In this document: positions 1 through 12,800 of the stretch, one piece after another | Layout: each line of letters starts with the position of its first letter | Position numbering within the stretch: the first letter of the stretch is position 1 | Assembly: GCF_019880555.1 (NCBI RefSeq) | Contig: NZ_JAINVU010000002.1 | Location: forward strand, 496,001-560,000 | DNA length: 64,000 bases | Source: Hephaestia mangrovi | GTDB taxonomy: Bacteria > Pseudomonadota > Alphaproteobacteria > Sphingomonadales > Sphingomonadaceae | Direction: 5' to 3' | Position numbers and translations under genes: made by a program | The notes under the pieces: generated by a model | Told to the model about the DNA's origin: nothing | The model's input: only the letters and a program-made list of their open reading frames with translations | Databases searched by the model: none

Positions 1-2
1 TG

Positions 3-869
3 AATGCGCCCGCGAATCGGCGCGGTTGGTATGCGATGGTGCCGCAGCTTGGTGCACCGCTCGGGCTGATCGTGGCGAGTGGCTTGTTCGCCTATTTCGT
101 CCTCGAATTGTCGAACGCCGATTTCCTCGATTGGGGCTGGCGCTTCCCGTTCTTCTGCGCGTTCGCGATCAACGTCGTCGCGCTGTTCGCCCGGCTGCGG
201 CTCGTTTCGACGCCTGATTTCAGCAACCTGTTCGAGAGCAAGGACCTACAGGCATCGGCCGTTTTCCCGACGCTGGAGAAGGAAGGTCGCAACATCATCA
301 TCGGCGCGTTCGCCCCGTTGGCGAGCTTCGCCATGTTCCACATGGTCACCGTCTTTCCGCTGTCCTGGGTGATGCTGTTCACGCACCAATCGGTGTCGCA
401 CTTCCTGGTGATCGAAGCGGTCGCGTCGCTGTTCGGAATCGCTGGGATCGTCGCTTCGGGCTATCTCGCGGATCATGTCGGGCGGCGCTCGCTGCTCGGT
501 GTTGGTGCGGCGGTGATTGCGGCGTTCAGCGGCTTCGCGCCGCAATTGCTCGATGCCGGTGACCTTGGCGAGATCGTCTTCATGGTGGTCGGCTTCACCA
601 TTCTGGGTTTTTCGTTCGGTCAGTCGTCGGGCGTCGTCGCCTCGAACTTTCCCAGCTTGTCGCGCTACACCGGCTCGGCGATCACCTCGGATATCGCCTG
701 GCTGTTTGGCGCGGGCTTCGCGCCGCTCGCAGCATTGTGGCTGGCGGCCAATTTTGGCGTCATGGCGGCGGGCGGATACCTGCTCTCCGGCGCGATCGCC
801 ACGCTGCTTGCGCTATGGCTGAACCGGGCACTCGGCACCGATCGGCAGGAGCCGGTGGCGGCGGAATAG
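3..869 (+). CDS. MFS transporter, MHS family, C-terminal part
   Basis: Open at the left edge of the window, so the N-terminal part is missing; 288 residues remain. The visible part is highly hydrophobic with about eight membrane segments and an MFS loop motif (GYLADHVGRRS) in the middle. The opening residues NAPANRRGWYAMVPQLGAP resemble the metabolite:H+ symporter (MHS) branch that includes KgtP, ProP and ShiA, so a proton-driven inner-membrane uptake system for an organic acid or zwitterion is likely. The substrate cannot be read from sequence. It converges on the histidine operon and could import a hut-related substrate, but nothing here proves that. Confidence 0.85.
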   Translation, partial: NAPANRRGWYAMVPQLGAPLGLIVASGLFAYFVLELSNADFLDWGWRFPFFCAFAINVVALFARLRLVSTPDFSNLFESKDLQASAVFPTLEKEGRNIIIGAFAPLASFAMFHMVTVFPLSWVMLFTHQSVSHFLVIEAVASLFGIAGIVASGYLADHVGRRSLLGVGAAVIAAFSGFAPQLLDAGDLGEIVFMVVGFTILGFSFGQSSGVVASNFPSLSRYTGSAITSDIAWLFGAGFAPLAALWLAANFGVMAAGGYLLSGAIATLLALWLNRALGTDRQEPVAAE

Positions 870-895
870 ACCGCACACTTTCGAAGATTTTAAAT

Positions 896-924
896 GGCTC
901 CCGTCTCGCGGCGGGAGCCTTTTT

Positions 925-925
<1 letters not shown>
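896..925 (+). terminator. Rho-independent terminator after the MFS gene
   Basis: Eight-bp perfect stem GGCTCCCG (896-903) with CGGGAGCC (912-919), 8-nt loop, then six T. It sits between the convergent MFS gene and hutU, with the T-run facing + strand transcription. The hutU stop codon touches its far edge. Confidence 0.85.
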
Positions 926-2582
<1,657 letters not shown>

Positions 2583-2586
<4 letters not shown>

Positions 2587-3389
2587 AAAGGCTCCAGGCA
2601 GGCTTGGATGACGCGGGTGAGGATCGCGGTCATCGGGCGGGCGTATTCGGGGTCGAAGGGCACGGGCCACGGCTCGGGATCGGCGCCGATCGGCTCGTCG
2701 AGATAGCCGCGACAGGCGAGCTCCATCTGGATGGCGTGGATGTCGTGATCGGGCGCGCCATAGTGGCGCGTCGTCCAGCCGCCCTTGAAGCGGCCGTTGA
2801 CGACGCGGGTGAACGCACTGGCGTCACAGGCGGCGGCGACGCGCTCCTCCAACTCGGGCGCGCAGGTGGTGCCGTTGTAGGTGCCGATGTTGAAATGCGG
2901 CAGCGCGCCATCGAACAGGCGCGGGATCACCGAGCGGATCGAGTGGCAGTCGTAGAGGACGACGCGGCCGTGCGCCTTGTGCAGGCGGTCGATCTCGGCG
3001 GCGAGCGCGTCGTGATAGGGGGCGAACCAGCGGGCCTTGCGGGTGTCGATTTCCGCCTCATCGGGTTCCTCGCCGTCGCGGTAGAGCGGCTCGCCGTCGA
3101 AGGTGGTGACGGGGCACAGGCCGGTGGTCGCCTGGCCGGGATAGAGCGACGCGCCCCAGGGATCGCGGTTTACGTCGATCACGCTGCGCGAAATGCTTGT
3201 GCGAACCATCGTCGCGCCCCTATCGGCGGCGAAGGCGTAGAGCTTGTCGACCCACCAGTCAGCGTCCTTGCGAGCGAGATCGGGGGAGACGAGCCGCGCT
3301 TCGATGTCGACGGGGATGTCGGTGCCGGTGTGCGGGAAGGCGAGCACCAGCGGGGCGTCGCCGCGCGAGACGGAGAGCCAGTCGGTCAC
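2583..3389 (-). CDS. hutG: N-formylglutamate deformylase
   Basis: Hydrolyses N-formylglutamate to glutamate and formate, the final step of the five-step histidine pathway that runs through HutF. The 268 residues match the N-formylglutamate amidohydrolase family: an early PHTGTDIP block, DVNRDP, and a [13 protein letters not shown] segment with likely metal-binding Asp/His. The start is GTG at 3389, inside a GTGA overlap with the hutH stop, which points to translational coupling. The longer open frame upstream is a shadow of hutH. Presence of this gene plus hutF argues against the direct HutG formimidoylglutamase route. Confidence 0.95.
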
Positions 3390-4918
3390 GCCGTCACCGT
3401 CGGCAGCGGGATCGCCGCGTCGGTGAGCAGATCGGCGAGCGCGCCCGAGCGGACGATCGCCAGCGCCGCGTCGATATCGGGGTGCATGTAGCGATCCTCG
3501 TCGAGCGTCGGCACGTCGCGGCGCAGGCGGGCGCGGACGGCCTCCAGCGCGACGGAGCTGGTCAGCGGGGCGTGGAAGTCGCAGCCCTGCGCGGCGGCGA
3601 GATATTCGATGGCGATCACGCTGGCGAGGTTGGCGGCCATCTCGGGCAGGCGGCGGGCGCCGTGCGCGGCCATCGAGACGTGATCCTCCTGATTGGCCGA
3701 GGTGGGGACCGAATCGACGCTGGCCGGGTAAGCGCGCTGCTTGTTCTCGGAAACGAGCGCGGCGGCGGTCACCTGCGGGATCATGAAGCCCGAGTTGAGG
3801 CCGGGCTTGGGGGTCAGAAACGCGGGAAGGCCGGACAGCGCGGGATCGACCAGCATGGCGACGCGCCGCTCGGCGATGCTGCCGATCTCGCAGATCGCCA
3901 GCGCGATCATGTCGGCGGCGAAGGCGACCGGCTCGGCGTGGAAATTGCCGCCCGACAGCGCGACGTCCTCGCCGGCGAAGACCAACGGATTGTCGGTGAC
4001 GCCGTTGGCCTCGATTTCGAGCGTGGTGGCGGCGTGGCGCAGCACGTCGAGCGCGGCGCCCATCACCTGCGGCTGGCAGCGCAGGCAATAGGGGTCCTGC
4101 ACACGCTCGTCGCCGGTGACGTGGCTGGCGCGGATCGCCGAGCCGACGAACAGCGCGCGCAGCGTCTCGGCGACCGCGATCTGGCCGGGCTGGCCGCGCA
4201 AGCCGTGAATGCGGGGATCGAACGGGGTGTCGGAGCCCTTGGCCGCTTCGGTCGACAGCGCGCCGGTGGCGAGTGCGGCGTGGAACAGGCGTTCGGCCTC
4301 GAACAGGCCGGCGAGGGCGTAAGCGCAGGAGAATTGCGTGCCGTTGAGGAGGGCAAGCCCCTCCTTGGGACCGAGCGTGAGCGGGGCGAGGCCGGCCTTG
4401 GCAAGCGCGTCGGCAGCCGGCATGCGCGTGCCGTCGAGCTGGATTTCGCCGGCGCCGATCATCGCCGCGGCCATGTGCGCGAGCGGGGCGAGGTCGCCCG
4501 AGGCGCCGACCGAGCCTTGCGCGGGGATGACGGGGAGCAGGTCGCGGGCGAGCATTTCCTCGATCCGCTCGAGCGTCTCCACGCGCACGCCCGAGGCGCC
4601 GCGGCCGAGGCTCGCCAACTTGAGCGCCATCATCAGCCGGACGACATCGCGCGGCATCGGTTCGCCGGTGCCGGCGGCGTGGCTGACGACGATATTGTGC
4701 TGGAGCTGGGCCAGGTCCCCATGCGCGATGCGGACGGTGGCGAGCTTTCCGAAGCCGGTGTTGATCCCGTAAACCGCGTCGTCGCCGGCGATGATCCGTT
4801 CGACCGCCGCGGCGCTGGCAGCGACGTCGGGGCGGCAGGCGGGATCGAGCGCGATGCCCTCGCCGCGATAAATGGCGCGCCAGTCGGCGAGCGTTGCCTG
4901 GCCGGGGGTGAGGATCAC
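3386..4918 (-). CDS. hutH: histidine ammonia-lyase
   Basis: Deaminates L-histidine to trans-urocanate, the first step of the pathway. The 510-residue protein carries the Ala-Ser-Gly triad at residues 139-141 ([14 protein letters not shown]), which cyclises autocatalytically to the MIO electrophile in this family. Other family blocks visible are [11 protein letters not shown] near the N-terminus and TDNPLVF in the C-terminal half. The start is a GTG at 4918 overlapping the hutI stop as GTGA; starting further upstream would read through hutI. All key residues appear intact. Confidence 0.97.
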   Translation of the reverse strand: MILTPGQATLADWRAIYRGEGIALDPACRPDVAASAAAVERIIAGDDAVYGINTGFGKLATVRIAHGDLAQLQHNIVVSHAAGTGEPMPRDVVRLMMALKLASLGRGASGVRVETLERIEEMLARDLLPVIPAQGSVGASGDLAPLAHMAAAMIGAGEIQLDGTRMPAADALAKAGLAPLTLGPKEGLALLNGTQFSCAYALAGLFEAERLFHAALATGALSTEAAKGSDTPFDPRIHGLRGQPGQIAVAETLRALFVGSAIRASHVTGDERVQDPYCLRCQPQVMGAALDVLRHAATTLEIEANGVTDNPLVFAGEDVALSGGNFHAEPVAFAADMIALAICEIGSIAERRVAMLVDPALSGLPAFLTPKPGLNSGFMIPQVTAAALVSENKQRAYPASVDSVPTSANQEDHVSMAAHGARRLPEMAANLASVIAIEYLAAAQGCDFHAPLTSSVALEAVRARLRRDVPTLDEDRYMHPDIDAALAIVRSGALADLLTDAAIPLPTVTA

Positions 4919-6114
4919 GTAGGCGCTCCGTTGAAGATGCGTTGGTGCAGGGGGTTGAAGCCGATGCGGTAGACCAGCTCGGCGGGGCGCTCGATGTCCC
5001 AGATCGCGAGGTCGCAGGCCTTGCCGGGTTCGAGCGTGCCGATCTGGTCGGCAAGGCCGAGTGCGGCGGCGGCGTTGCGGGTGACGCCGGTGAGGCATTC
5101 GGGGACGGTGAGGCGGAACAGCGTCGCGGCCATGTTCATCACCAGCAGGATCGAGGTCATCGGCGCGGTGCCGGGATTGCAATCGGTGGCGAGCGCGATT
5201 CCGATGTGGCGGGCGCGCAGGCCCTCGATCGGCGGCAGCTTCGTCTCGCGGACGAAGTAGAAGGCGCCGGGGAGCAGGGTGGCGACGGTGCCGGCGTCGG
5301 CCATCGCGTCGAGGCTGGCGTCGCTGGCATATTCGATATGGTCGGCGGACAGCGCATGGAAACGTGCCGCAAGCCCGCTGCCGCCGAGATCGGAGAGCTG
5401 GTCGGCGTGGAGCTTGACCGGCAGGCCATGCGCCGCGGCGGCGGCGAAGACGCGCTCGGTCTGCTCGGCAGTGAAGCCGATCCCCTCGCAGAACGCATCG
5501 ACCGCATCGGCCAGTTCGGCGTCGGCGATGGCGGGCAGCATCTCATCGACGACCTCGCGGATGTAATCGTCGGCGTCGCGGCCGGGCGGCAGGGCGTGGG
5601 CGCCGAGGAAACTGGTCTCGACGCGGACGGCGCGTTCGTCGGCCAGCGCGCGGGCCGTGCGGAGCTGCTTGGTTTCGTTGGCCAGGTCGAGGCCGTAGCC
5701 GGACTTGATCTCGACGGTAGTGACGCCCTCCGCGAGCAGCGCGTCGAGCCGGGGGAGGGCGCTCGCCAGCAGCTCTGCCTTGGTCGCCGCACGGGTCGCC
5801 TGCATGGTCGAGACGATGCCGCCGCCGGCACGGGCGATCTCTTCATAGCTGGCGCCTTCGAGGCGCAACTCGAATTCGTGCGCGCGATCGCCACCGTAAA
5901 CCAGGTGCGTGTGGCAATCGATCAGGCCGGGGGTGATCCAGCGGCCGGCGCAGTCGATCCGTTCGGTGGCGTCGAAGGTGGGCGCATCGGCGGCGGGGCC
6001 GGCGTAGCGGATGCGGCCGTTGTGGCTGGCGATCACGCCGTGCTCGACCTCGCCCAGGCCGTCGCCGGCCATCGTCGCAAGGCGGGCATGGTGCCAGACG
6101 CGGTCGCAGCGCAT
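4915..6114 (-). CDS. hutI: imidazolonepropionase
   Basis: Opens the imidazolone ring to give N-formimidoyl-L-glutamate, the third step. The 399-residue amidohydrolase has the metal-binding HxH pair at His68/His70 ([14 protein letters not shown]), KLHADQLSD and [12 protein letters not shown], all typical of HutI. Length is normal. It is the first gene of the minus-strand hutI-hutH-hutG-hutU unit, and its ATG at 6114 is only about 40 bp from a HutC-like palindrome, so repression by the divergent hutC product is likely. Confidence 0.96.
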   Translation of the reverse strand: MRCDRVWHHARLATMAGDGLGEVEHGVIASHNGRIRYAGPAADAPTFDATERIDCAGRWITPGLIDCHTHLVYGGDRAHEFELRLEGASYEEIARAGGGIVSTMQATRAATKAELLASALPRLDALLAEGVTTVEIKSGYGLDLANETKQLRTARALADERAVRVETSFLGAHALPPGRDADDYIREVVDEMLPAIADAELADAVDAFCEGIGFTAEQTERVFAAAAAHGLPVKLHADQLSDLGGSGLAARFHALSADHIEYASDASLDAMADAGTVATLLPGAFYFVRETKLPPIEGLRARHIGIALATDCNPGTAPMTSILLVMNMAATLFRLTVPECLTGVTRNAAAALGLADQIGTLEPGKACDLAIWDIERPAELVYRIGFNPLHQRIFNGAPT

Positions 6115-6152
6115 CGGAGGGCCTTTCTGCTAGCGGGTGAGCGATCGATAAA

Positions 6153-6160
6153 GTATATAC
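6153..6160. promoter_or_regulatory. hutC box: putative HutC operator
   Basis: GTATATAC is a perfect 8-bp palindrome in an AT-rich patch (AAAGTATATACAAATAAT) unlike the GC-rich surroundings. HutC repressors of proteobacteria bind TGTATATACA-like sites. It lies 38 bp upstream of hutI and about 145 bp upstream of hutF, between the two divergent hut transcripts. Binding is inferred. Confidence 0.6.
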
Positions 6161-6210
6161 AAATAATAGAAGGGTGACGTCCAGTCCTTCTAATGGCCCG
6201 CACACCACTG

Positions 6211-6283
6211 TTCGCCCTGAGCCTGTCGAAGGGCAGTTTCTTGGTTGAAGGGAAGAGCGGTGCTTCGACAAGCTCAGCACGAA
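6211..6283. repeat. REP-like inverted pair, family A copy 1
   Basis: Two 24-nt arms (6211-6234 and 6260-6283) are imperfect inverted copies carrying the core CTGAGCCTGTCGAAG and CTTCGACAAGCTCAG. The same core occurs at 59961-60042. This arrangement matches intergenic repeats common in sphingomonads. It lies between the hutC box and the hutF start. Confidence 0.8.
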
Positions 6284-6303
6284 CGCGGTAAAGGGATGCT
6301 GCA

Positions 6304-7659
6304 ATGACCGATCTCTGGTTCGAAACTGCGCTGCTGCCTGATGGCTGGGCGGATCGGGTGCGCGTGACGCTTGACGGCGAGCGGATCGCCGCGGTCGAGG
6401 CGAATGCTGCGGCGGATGCTGCGCGGCAATTCGGGGCGGCGGTGCCGGGGCTCGGCAATCTGCACAGCCATGCGTTTCAGCGGGCGATGGCGGGGCTGGG
6501 CGAGGTGCGGGGCGCTGGCGACGACAGCTTCTGGACGTGGCGCGAGGTGATGTATCGCTTCGCCGGCGCGATCGGGCCGGAGGCGCTGGAGGCGATCGCC
6601 GCGATGGCGTTCGTCGAGATGCTCGAGAGCGGCTTCGTGCGGGTCGGCGAGTTTCACTATCTGCATCATCGGCCCGACGGGCGGCCGTATGACGATCTCG
6701 CCGAGATGGGCGCGCGGATCGGCGCGGCGGCGGACGCCACCGGGATCGGGCTGACGTTGCTGCCGGTGCTCTACATGCAAGGCGGGTTCGGCGGTGCGGC
6801 GACGGACGCGGGGCAGCGGCGGTTCGTCAACGACCTCGATCGATACGCGGCGCTGCATGCGGCGAGCGCGCGGGCGCTGGCGAGATTGCCGGATGCGGTG
6901 GTCGGCGTCGCGCCGCACAGCTTGCGCGCGGTCGGGCCGGAAGCGCTGGCAGCGATGGTGGAGATCGGCGGCGACGGGCCGAAGCATATCCATGTCGCCG
7001 AGCAGCAGCGCGAGGTCGACGATTGCCTCGCCTGGAGCGGGGCGCGGCCGGTGGCGTGGCTGCTCGACCATGCGCCGGTGGGGCCGGACTGGTGCCTGGT
7101 TCACGCGACGCACATGAGCATTGCCGAGACGCGGCGGCTGGCAACGAGCGGCGCTGTGGCGGGGCTTTGCCCGCTGACCGAGGCGAGCCTGGGCGACGGC
7201 ATTTTCAACGGGCGCGATTATGTCGCGGCGGGCGGCCGCTATGGGATCGGATCGGATTCGAACGTGCTGATCGATGCCGGGCAGGAATTGGCGGCGCTCG
7301 AATATTCGCAGCGGCTGGCGCACCGGCAGCGCAACGTGATGGCGGCGGGCGAGGGCTCGACCGGCCGGGCGCTGTTCGATGCGGCGCTGGCGGGCGGCGC
7401 GCAGGCGCTGGGCGTCGCCCCCGGACGGATCGAGATTGGCGCGCCGGCGGATGTCGTCGCGCTCGATCTCGCGCATCCGTCGTGCGCGGGGCGGCAGGGC
7501 GATGCGCTGCTCGACGCCTGGGTGTTTGCCGGTCAGCGCGGCATGGTCGACGCGGTGTGGCGGCGCGGACGGCATGTGGTGCGCGGTGGGCGGCATATCG
7601 CGCGCGACGCGGTGGCGGCGCGCTATCGGGCGGCGGTCGCGGGGCTGGCCGGTGCGTGA
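6304..7659 (+). CDS. hutF: formimidoylglutamate deiminase
   Basis: Deiminates N-formimidoyl-L-glutamate to N-formyl-L-glutamate and ammonia; HutG then removes the formyl group. The 451 residues match the HutF branch of the amidohydrolase superfamily: metal-ligand HxH at His54/His56 (PGLGNLHSHAFQRAMAG), FHYLHH, HIHVAEQQREVDDCLAWSG, and GIGSDSNVLID near the end. It is divergent from hutI and forms an operon with hutC, whose start lies inside its last codons. Confidence 0.95.
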   Translation: MTDLWFETALLPDGWADRVRVTLDGERIAAVEANAAADAARQFGAAVPGLGNLHSHAFQRAMAGLGEVRGAGDDSFWTWREVMYRFAGAIGPEALEAIAAMAFVEMLESGFVRVGEFHYLHHRPDGRPYDDLAEMGARIGAAADATGIGLTLLPVLYMQGGFGGAATDAGQRRFVNDLDRYAALHAASARALARLPDAVVGVAPHSLRAVGPEALAAMVEIGGDGPKHIHVAEQQREVDDCLAWSGARPVAWLLDHAPVGPDWCLVHATHMSIAETRRLATSGAVAGLCPLTEASLGDGIFNGRDYVAAGGRYGIGSDSNVLIDAGQELAALEYSQRLAHRQRNVMAAGEGSTGRALFDAALAGGAQALGVAPGRIEIGAPADVVALDLAHPSCAGRQGDALLDAWVFAGQRGMVDAVWRRGRHVVRGGRHIARDAVAARYRAAVAGLAGA

Positions 7660-8353
7660 GGCGGCCCGTGCGGCGGGGCGCTCGCTGGAGGCGCATATTC
7701 GTAGCGTGATCGAGGATCGGATCATGTCGGGCGCCTGGCACCCCGGCGACCGCGTGCCCGCCGAGCATGAGCTGATGGTCGAGTTTGACTGCTCGCGGAT
7801 GACGGTTAACCGGGCATTGTCGGCGCTGGCCGACGCCGGTTTCGTCGAGCGGCGGCGGCGCGCCGGCACGGTGGTCGCACGGCCCAGGCGGCAGATGGCG
7901 GCGATCGAGATTCCGGATATCGAGGCGCAGGTCGAGGCGGCCGGGGCGCGCTACCGGCTCGAAACCTTGTCGGTCGATCGGATCGACGGTGCGGCGGCGC
8001 CGGCGGTGGCGCGACTGGAGGGTGCGGCCGAGGTGCTGGCGATCGTCTGCCGTCATCACGGCGACGGGGTGTTTGCGCTCGAGGAACGCTGGATCAATCT
8101 CGACGCAGTGCCGCGGGCGGCGGGTGTCGACTTCGGCCGCGTCGCGCCGGGGCGCTGGCTGCTCGATTACGTGCCCTGGACCGAGGGCGACTATCGCATC
8201 GCCGCCGTCGCCGCCGATCCGCGGTTGACGGTGCCGGCCGACACGCCCTGCCTTTCCTTCGAGCGCTGGACGTCGCGCGGGGGGCAGACGATCACCTATG
8301 TCCGGCAGGTCTTTCCCGGCGGATTCGCGCTGACCGCCGGCGGCAGCGGATAA
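7652..8353 (+). CDS. hutC: histidine utilisation repressor, GntR family
   Basis: The 233-residue protein has an N-terminal winged helix-turn-helix (about residues 8-75: IRSVIEDRIMSGAWHPGDRVPAEHELM, then CSRMTVNRALSALADAGFV) and a C-terminal UTRA-type ligand domain. In characterised bacteria HutC represses hut genes and is released by urocanate. The start is GTG at 7652, overlapping the hutF stop by 8 nt; upstream sequence in this frame is a hutF shadow. It probably binds the palindrome at 6153-6160 and represses its own operon. Confidence 0.92.
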   Translation: MREAARAAGRSLEAHIRSVIEDRIMSGAWHPGDRVPAEHELMVEFDCSRMTVNRALSALADAGFVERRRRAGTVVARPRRQMAAIEIPDIEAQVEAAGARYRLETLSVDRIDGAAAPAVARLEGAAEVLAIVCRHHGDGVFALEERWINLDAVPRAAGVDFGRVAPGRWLLDYVPWTEGDYRIAAVAADPRLTVPADTPCLSFERWTSRGGQTITYVRQVFPGGFALTAGGSG

Positions 8354-8359
8354 CCGCGA

Positions 8360-9817
8360 CTAACGGTTCGGGATCGGCGATCCGGCGGGTTCGGGCTGGC
8401 TCGGCCTGGGGCTGTTGGCGGTGGCGTCGAGCGTCGCGTCGCCGCCGAGCGCGGTGTAGAGATCGACGAGATTGGTCGCCCCGGCGAGTTCGGTGCCGAC
8501 GAGCGTTTGCTGTGCGCTGTAGAGCGTGCGCTGCGCGGTGAGGCTGTTGAGATAGGTGTCGATACCGCCGCGATAGCGCGCGTCCGACAGCCGGTAATTG
8601 TCCTGCGCCGCATCGACATTGTTGCGGTCGGCGGTGGTCTGCGCGTCGATCGTGCCGCGCCGCGCGAGCGCGTCGGCGACGTCGCGGAATGCCGACTGGA
8701 TTGCCTTTTCGTAGGTCGCCAGTGCCGCGTCGCGCGCGGCCTTGCTGGCGGCGACATTGGCACGCCCGGCGCCGGCGCGAAAAATCGGATAGCTTATCGA
8801 CGGTGTTGCCGAATAGCTGAACGCGCCGCCGGTAAAGAGCGAACTGAGCGCGGTGCTGGCGAATCCGGCGAGGCTGGTCAGCGAGATCGTTGGAAACAAT
8901 TCGGCCCGCGCTGCGCCGATCTGGGCGTCGGCGGCGCGCAGCTTGTATTCGGCCTCCACCACGTCGGGCCGCCGCAGCAGGATCGAGGAATTGAGTCCGG
9001 CGGGCACCGCGCCGAGCGTCGGCGCAACCTGCTCGATCGCGTCGGGCAGCAGCGCCGGATCGACCGGTGCGCCAACCAGCAATTGCAGCGCGTTCGCGTC
9101 CTGCGCCAGATAGGTCTTTTGCTGCGCGATGTCGGAAAGCGCGGTGTCGAGTACGGTCTGCGCCTGGCGCAGGTCGGTGCGCGGCGCGATGCCACCGTTG
9201 AGGCGCGCCTGGGTGAGCTCGACGCTCTTCCGCGCGTTGGCGGCGGTATCCCGGGCGAGCTTGAGCAGGCTCGCGTCGGCGGCATAGGTCAGCCAGGCGG
9301 TCGCGACCTCGCCGACCAGGCTGAGCCGGGTGGCGCGCGCGGCCGCCTCGGTCGCGAAATACTGGTCGAGCGCGGCATGGTTCAGCGAGCGCACACGGCC
9401 GAACAGGTCGATCTCGAACGCGCTGGCGCCAACATCGGCGGAGAAGCTGTGCTTCGCCGAGCCGGCGGCGACGCCCTTACCGCCGCGGAAGGTGCCGCTG
9501 CCTGTCGCGTCGATTTCGGGGAACAGTCCGGCATGCTGGACGCGATATTGCGCACGCGCCTGTTCGATATCGGCGACGGCGACGCGCAGGTCGCGGTTGT
9601 TCTCCAGCGCCCTGGTGATGATCTGCTGAAGGCGCGGATCGCGGAACACCTGCTTGAAATCGACGCTGGGCAGTGCCGCCTCGCTGCTGGTGAGATAGGC
9701 GTCGCCCTGCGGCCAGGAGGCGGGCACGGGGGCGGCCGGGCGCACATAATGCGGCTCGAACGAACAGGCGGTGAGCGACGCGGTTGCCAGCAGGAGCGCG
9801 ATGCGCTTGGTCATCAT
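8360..9817 (-). CDS. RND efflux outer membrane lipoprotein, NodT family
   Basis: Outer-membrane channel of a tripartite efflux pump (OprM/NodT type). The N-terminus MMTKRIALLLATASLTACS is a lipoprotein signal with the lipidated Cys at residue 18. The rest shows the duplicated OEP repeat with Ala/Gln-rich helical stretches. Length 485 is usual. The ATG at 9817 overlaps the permease stop (ATGA), so it is the third gene of the adaptor-permease-channel operon. It converges on hutC with only 6 nt between stop codons and no clear terminator. Confidence 0.93.
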   Translation of the reverse strand: MMTKRIALLLATASLTACSFEPHYVRPAAPVPASWPQGDAYLTSSEAALPSVDFKQVFRDPRLQQIITRALENNRDLRVAVADIEQARAQYRVQHAGLFPEIDATGSGTFRGGKGVAAGSAKHSFSADVGASAFEIDLFGRVRSLNHAALDQYFATEAAARATRLSLVGEVATAWLTYAADASLLKLARDTAANARKSVELTQARLNGGIAPRTDLRQAQTVLDTALSDIAQQKTYLAQDANALQLLVGAPVDPALLPDAIEQVAPTLGAVPAGLNSSILLRRPDVVEAEYKLRAADAQIGAARAELFPTISLTSLAGFASTALSSLFTGGAFSYSATPSISYPIFRAGAGRANVAASKAARDAALATYEKAIQSAFRDVADALARRGTIDAQTTADRNNVDAAQDNYRLSDARYRGGIDTYLNSLTAQRTLYSAQQTLVGTELAGATNLVDLYTALGGDATLDATANSPRPSQPEPAGSPIPNR

Positions 9818-12800
9818 GCCGAGCCCTCCGGTTCGGCCGGCGGCGCCGGATCGTCGTGATGGAGATGCGACAGCGCGTCTCGGGTCGTGCGCCGCACGAT
9901 CACGAAGAACAAGGGAATGTAGAAGATCGCAAGGATCGTCGCGGTCAGCATGCCGCCGATCACCGAGGTGCCGATCGCGATGCGGCTGTTGGCGCCGGGG
10001 CCGGTCGCGATCGCCAGCGGAAACACGCCGAAGATGAACGCGAACGACGTCATCAGGATCGGACGGAGACGGATGCGCGCGGCCTCCAGCGCGGCGTCGA
10101 TCACGCGCTTGCCCTGCTTTTCGGCCTGTTCGGCGAATTCGATCATCAGGATCGCGTTCTTCGATGCGAGGCCCATCGTCGTCAGCAGGCCGATCTGCAG
10201 ATAGACGTCGTTCTGAAGCCCGCGCAGCGTCACCGCGAAGATCGCGCCGACCAGGCCGAGCGGGATCACCAGCAGCACCGCGATCGGGATCGACCAGCTT
10301 TCATAGAGCGCGGCGAGGCACAGGAAGACGACGATCAGCGACAAGGCATAGAGGACGGGGGCTTGTCCCGACGACAGCCGCTCCTGATAGGACGCGCCGC
10401 TCCACGCGACCGACGTGCCCGGGTATTTCGCGGCGAGCTTGGCGATCTCATTCATCGCGTCGCCCGAGCTTTTACCGGCGGCCGGTTGTCCATCGATCTC
10501 GTATGACGAAACGCCCGAGAAACGGCTCAGCGTCGGCGGTGCCGACGACCAGGAAATCGTGGAGAAGGAGGAGAACGGCGCCATTTGCCCGTTTGCCGAG
10601 CGCACATACCAGTCGGCAAGGTCGCTTGGTGCAGCACGATAGGGGGCGTCGCCTTCGACATAGACGCGCTTCACCCTGCCGCGATCGATGAAGTCGTTGA
10701 CATAGGTGCCGCCCCAGGCGGTCGCGAGGGTCGCGTTGACGTCCGATTGCGAGAGGCCGAGCACCGCGAGCTTCTGGTTGTCCGTGTCGACCTGGAGCGT
10801 CGGCTGGTCTTCCAGATCGGCCAGGCGAATCTGGGAAAGCACCGGATCCTTGCGCGCCGCCGCGACCAGCTTGTCGCGCGCCGCCTCGAACTCGGCGCGG
10901 CTGAGCCCGCCCGAATTGAGGAACTGCATCTCGAAGCCGTTCGATTGGCCGAGGCCGCGCACCGCCGGCGGCACCAGCGAAAAGACGCGCGCGTCGCGCA
11001 AGCCACTGAACGCCTTGGTCGCGCGCTCGGTGATCGCCGATGCGCTGTTTTCCTTGCCCTTGCGCTGGCTCCAATCGGTCAACGAGACGAATCCGCGGCC
11101 CTGGTTCTGCCCGCCCGAACCGCCGCCGCCGGAGCCCGCGATCGTGAAGATCGCCTTCACGTTGCCCTTTTCCTGCGTCAGGAAATAGCGCTCGATCGCA
11201 TTCTGGACCTGCACGGTGCGGCCCTGCGTCGCCCCCGGCGGAAGCTGGAACTGCACCATCGCCGTGCCCTGGTCCTCGGTCGGCAGGAAGCCGGTCGGCA
11301 GGCGGAAGAACAGCAGCACCATCACCGCTGCCACCAGCAGATAGATCACCAGGAACAACCACTTGCGATCGACGACCTTGGCAATCGCGCCTTGGTAGCG
11401 GTGGACGGTATTGTCGAAAGTGGTGTTGAACCAATCGCGCGCGCCAGCGAGCCGTTCGGCCAGCCGGCCCTGGTTCTCCGCGTTCTTGCGCTTGAGCAGA
11501 TTCGAGGTGAGCGCCGGCGTGAGGATCAGCGCGACCAGCACCGACAAAGCCATTGCCGACACGATCGTTACCGAGAACTGGCGGTAGATCACGCCGGTCG
11601 AACCGCCGAAGAATGCCATCGGCAGGAACACCGCCGACAGCACGAGGGCGATCGCGATCAGCGCCATCTGGATCTCGCCCATCGAGGCGATCGTCGCTTC
11701 CTTGGGCGACATTTCGGGATTTTCCTCCATCAATCGCTCGACATTTTCGACCACGACGATCGCGTCGTCGACGAGCAGGCCGATCGAGAGGACGAGCCCG
11801 AACAACGTCAATGTGTTGATAGAGAAGCCCGCGATCGCGAATACGCCGAAGGTGCCGAGAATGACGACGGGCACCGCGATCGTCGGGATCAATGTCGCGC
11901 GCCAGCTTTGCAGGAACACGAACATCACCACGACGACAAGCACGATTGCCTCGAGCAACGTCTTCACCACTTCGTCGATCGACAGCTTGATGAACTTGGT
12001 GGTGTCGAACGGGAAATTGTATTTGTACCCGGGCGGCAACTCGCTGGCGTGCGTGGCGAAATAATTCTTGACTGTCTCTGCGGTGGAAAGGGCGTCGGCG
12101 CCCGGTGCGAGCGAGACGGCGATGCCGGCACCGGGGTGGCCATTGAGCTTGCCGACGATGCCGTAGGATTCGGCGCCGAGTTCCACGCGTGCCACATCCG
12201 ACAGCCTCACGGTTGAGCCGTCCGACTGCGTCTTCACGATGATGTTGCGGAACTGTTCGGGCGTAGTCAGCTTCGACTGCGCGGTCACGGTCGCGTTGAG
12301 CATCTGGCTTTGCGGCATCGGCTGGCCGCCGACCTCACCCGCGGCAACCTCGGCGTTCTGCGCCTTGATCGCGGCGATCACGTCGCTCGGCATCAGCGAA
12401 TAGCTCTGCAGCTTCGCCGGATCCAGCCAGATGCGCATCGCATATTGCGATCCGAACACGTTGATCTCGCCAACGCCGGGCAAGCGAGCCACCGGATCCT
12501 GGAAATGGGAGACGAGGAAATCCGATATGTCTTCGCGCGAATCGTGATCGGTCGAATCGTACACGCCGACCACGAGCAGGAAATCGGTATTCGCCTTGGT
12601 GACCTGCACCCCTTGTTGTTGCACCTCTTGGGGTAGGCGAGACAGGGATTGCTGCACCTTGTTCTGGACCTGCACCTGGGCGATGTCGGGATCGGTGCCC
12701 TTGGCAAAGGTGACGCTGATCGACACCTGGCCGCGCGAGCTGGAGGTCGACTCGAAATAGAGCAGGCCGTCGATGCCGGTGAGCTGTTGCTCGATCACTT

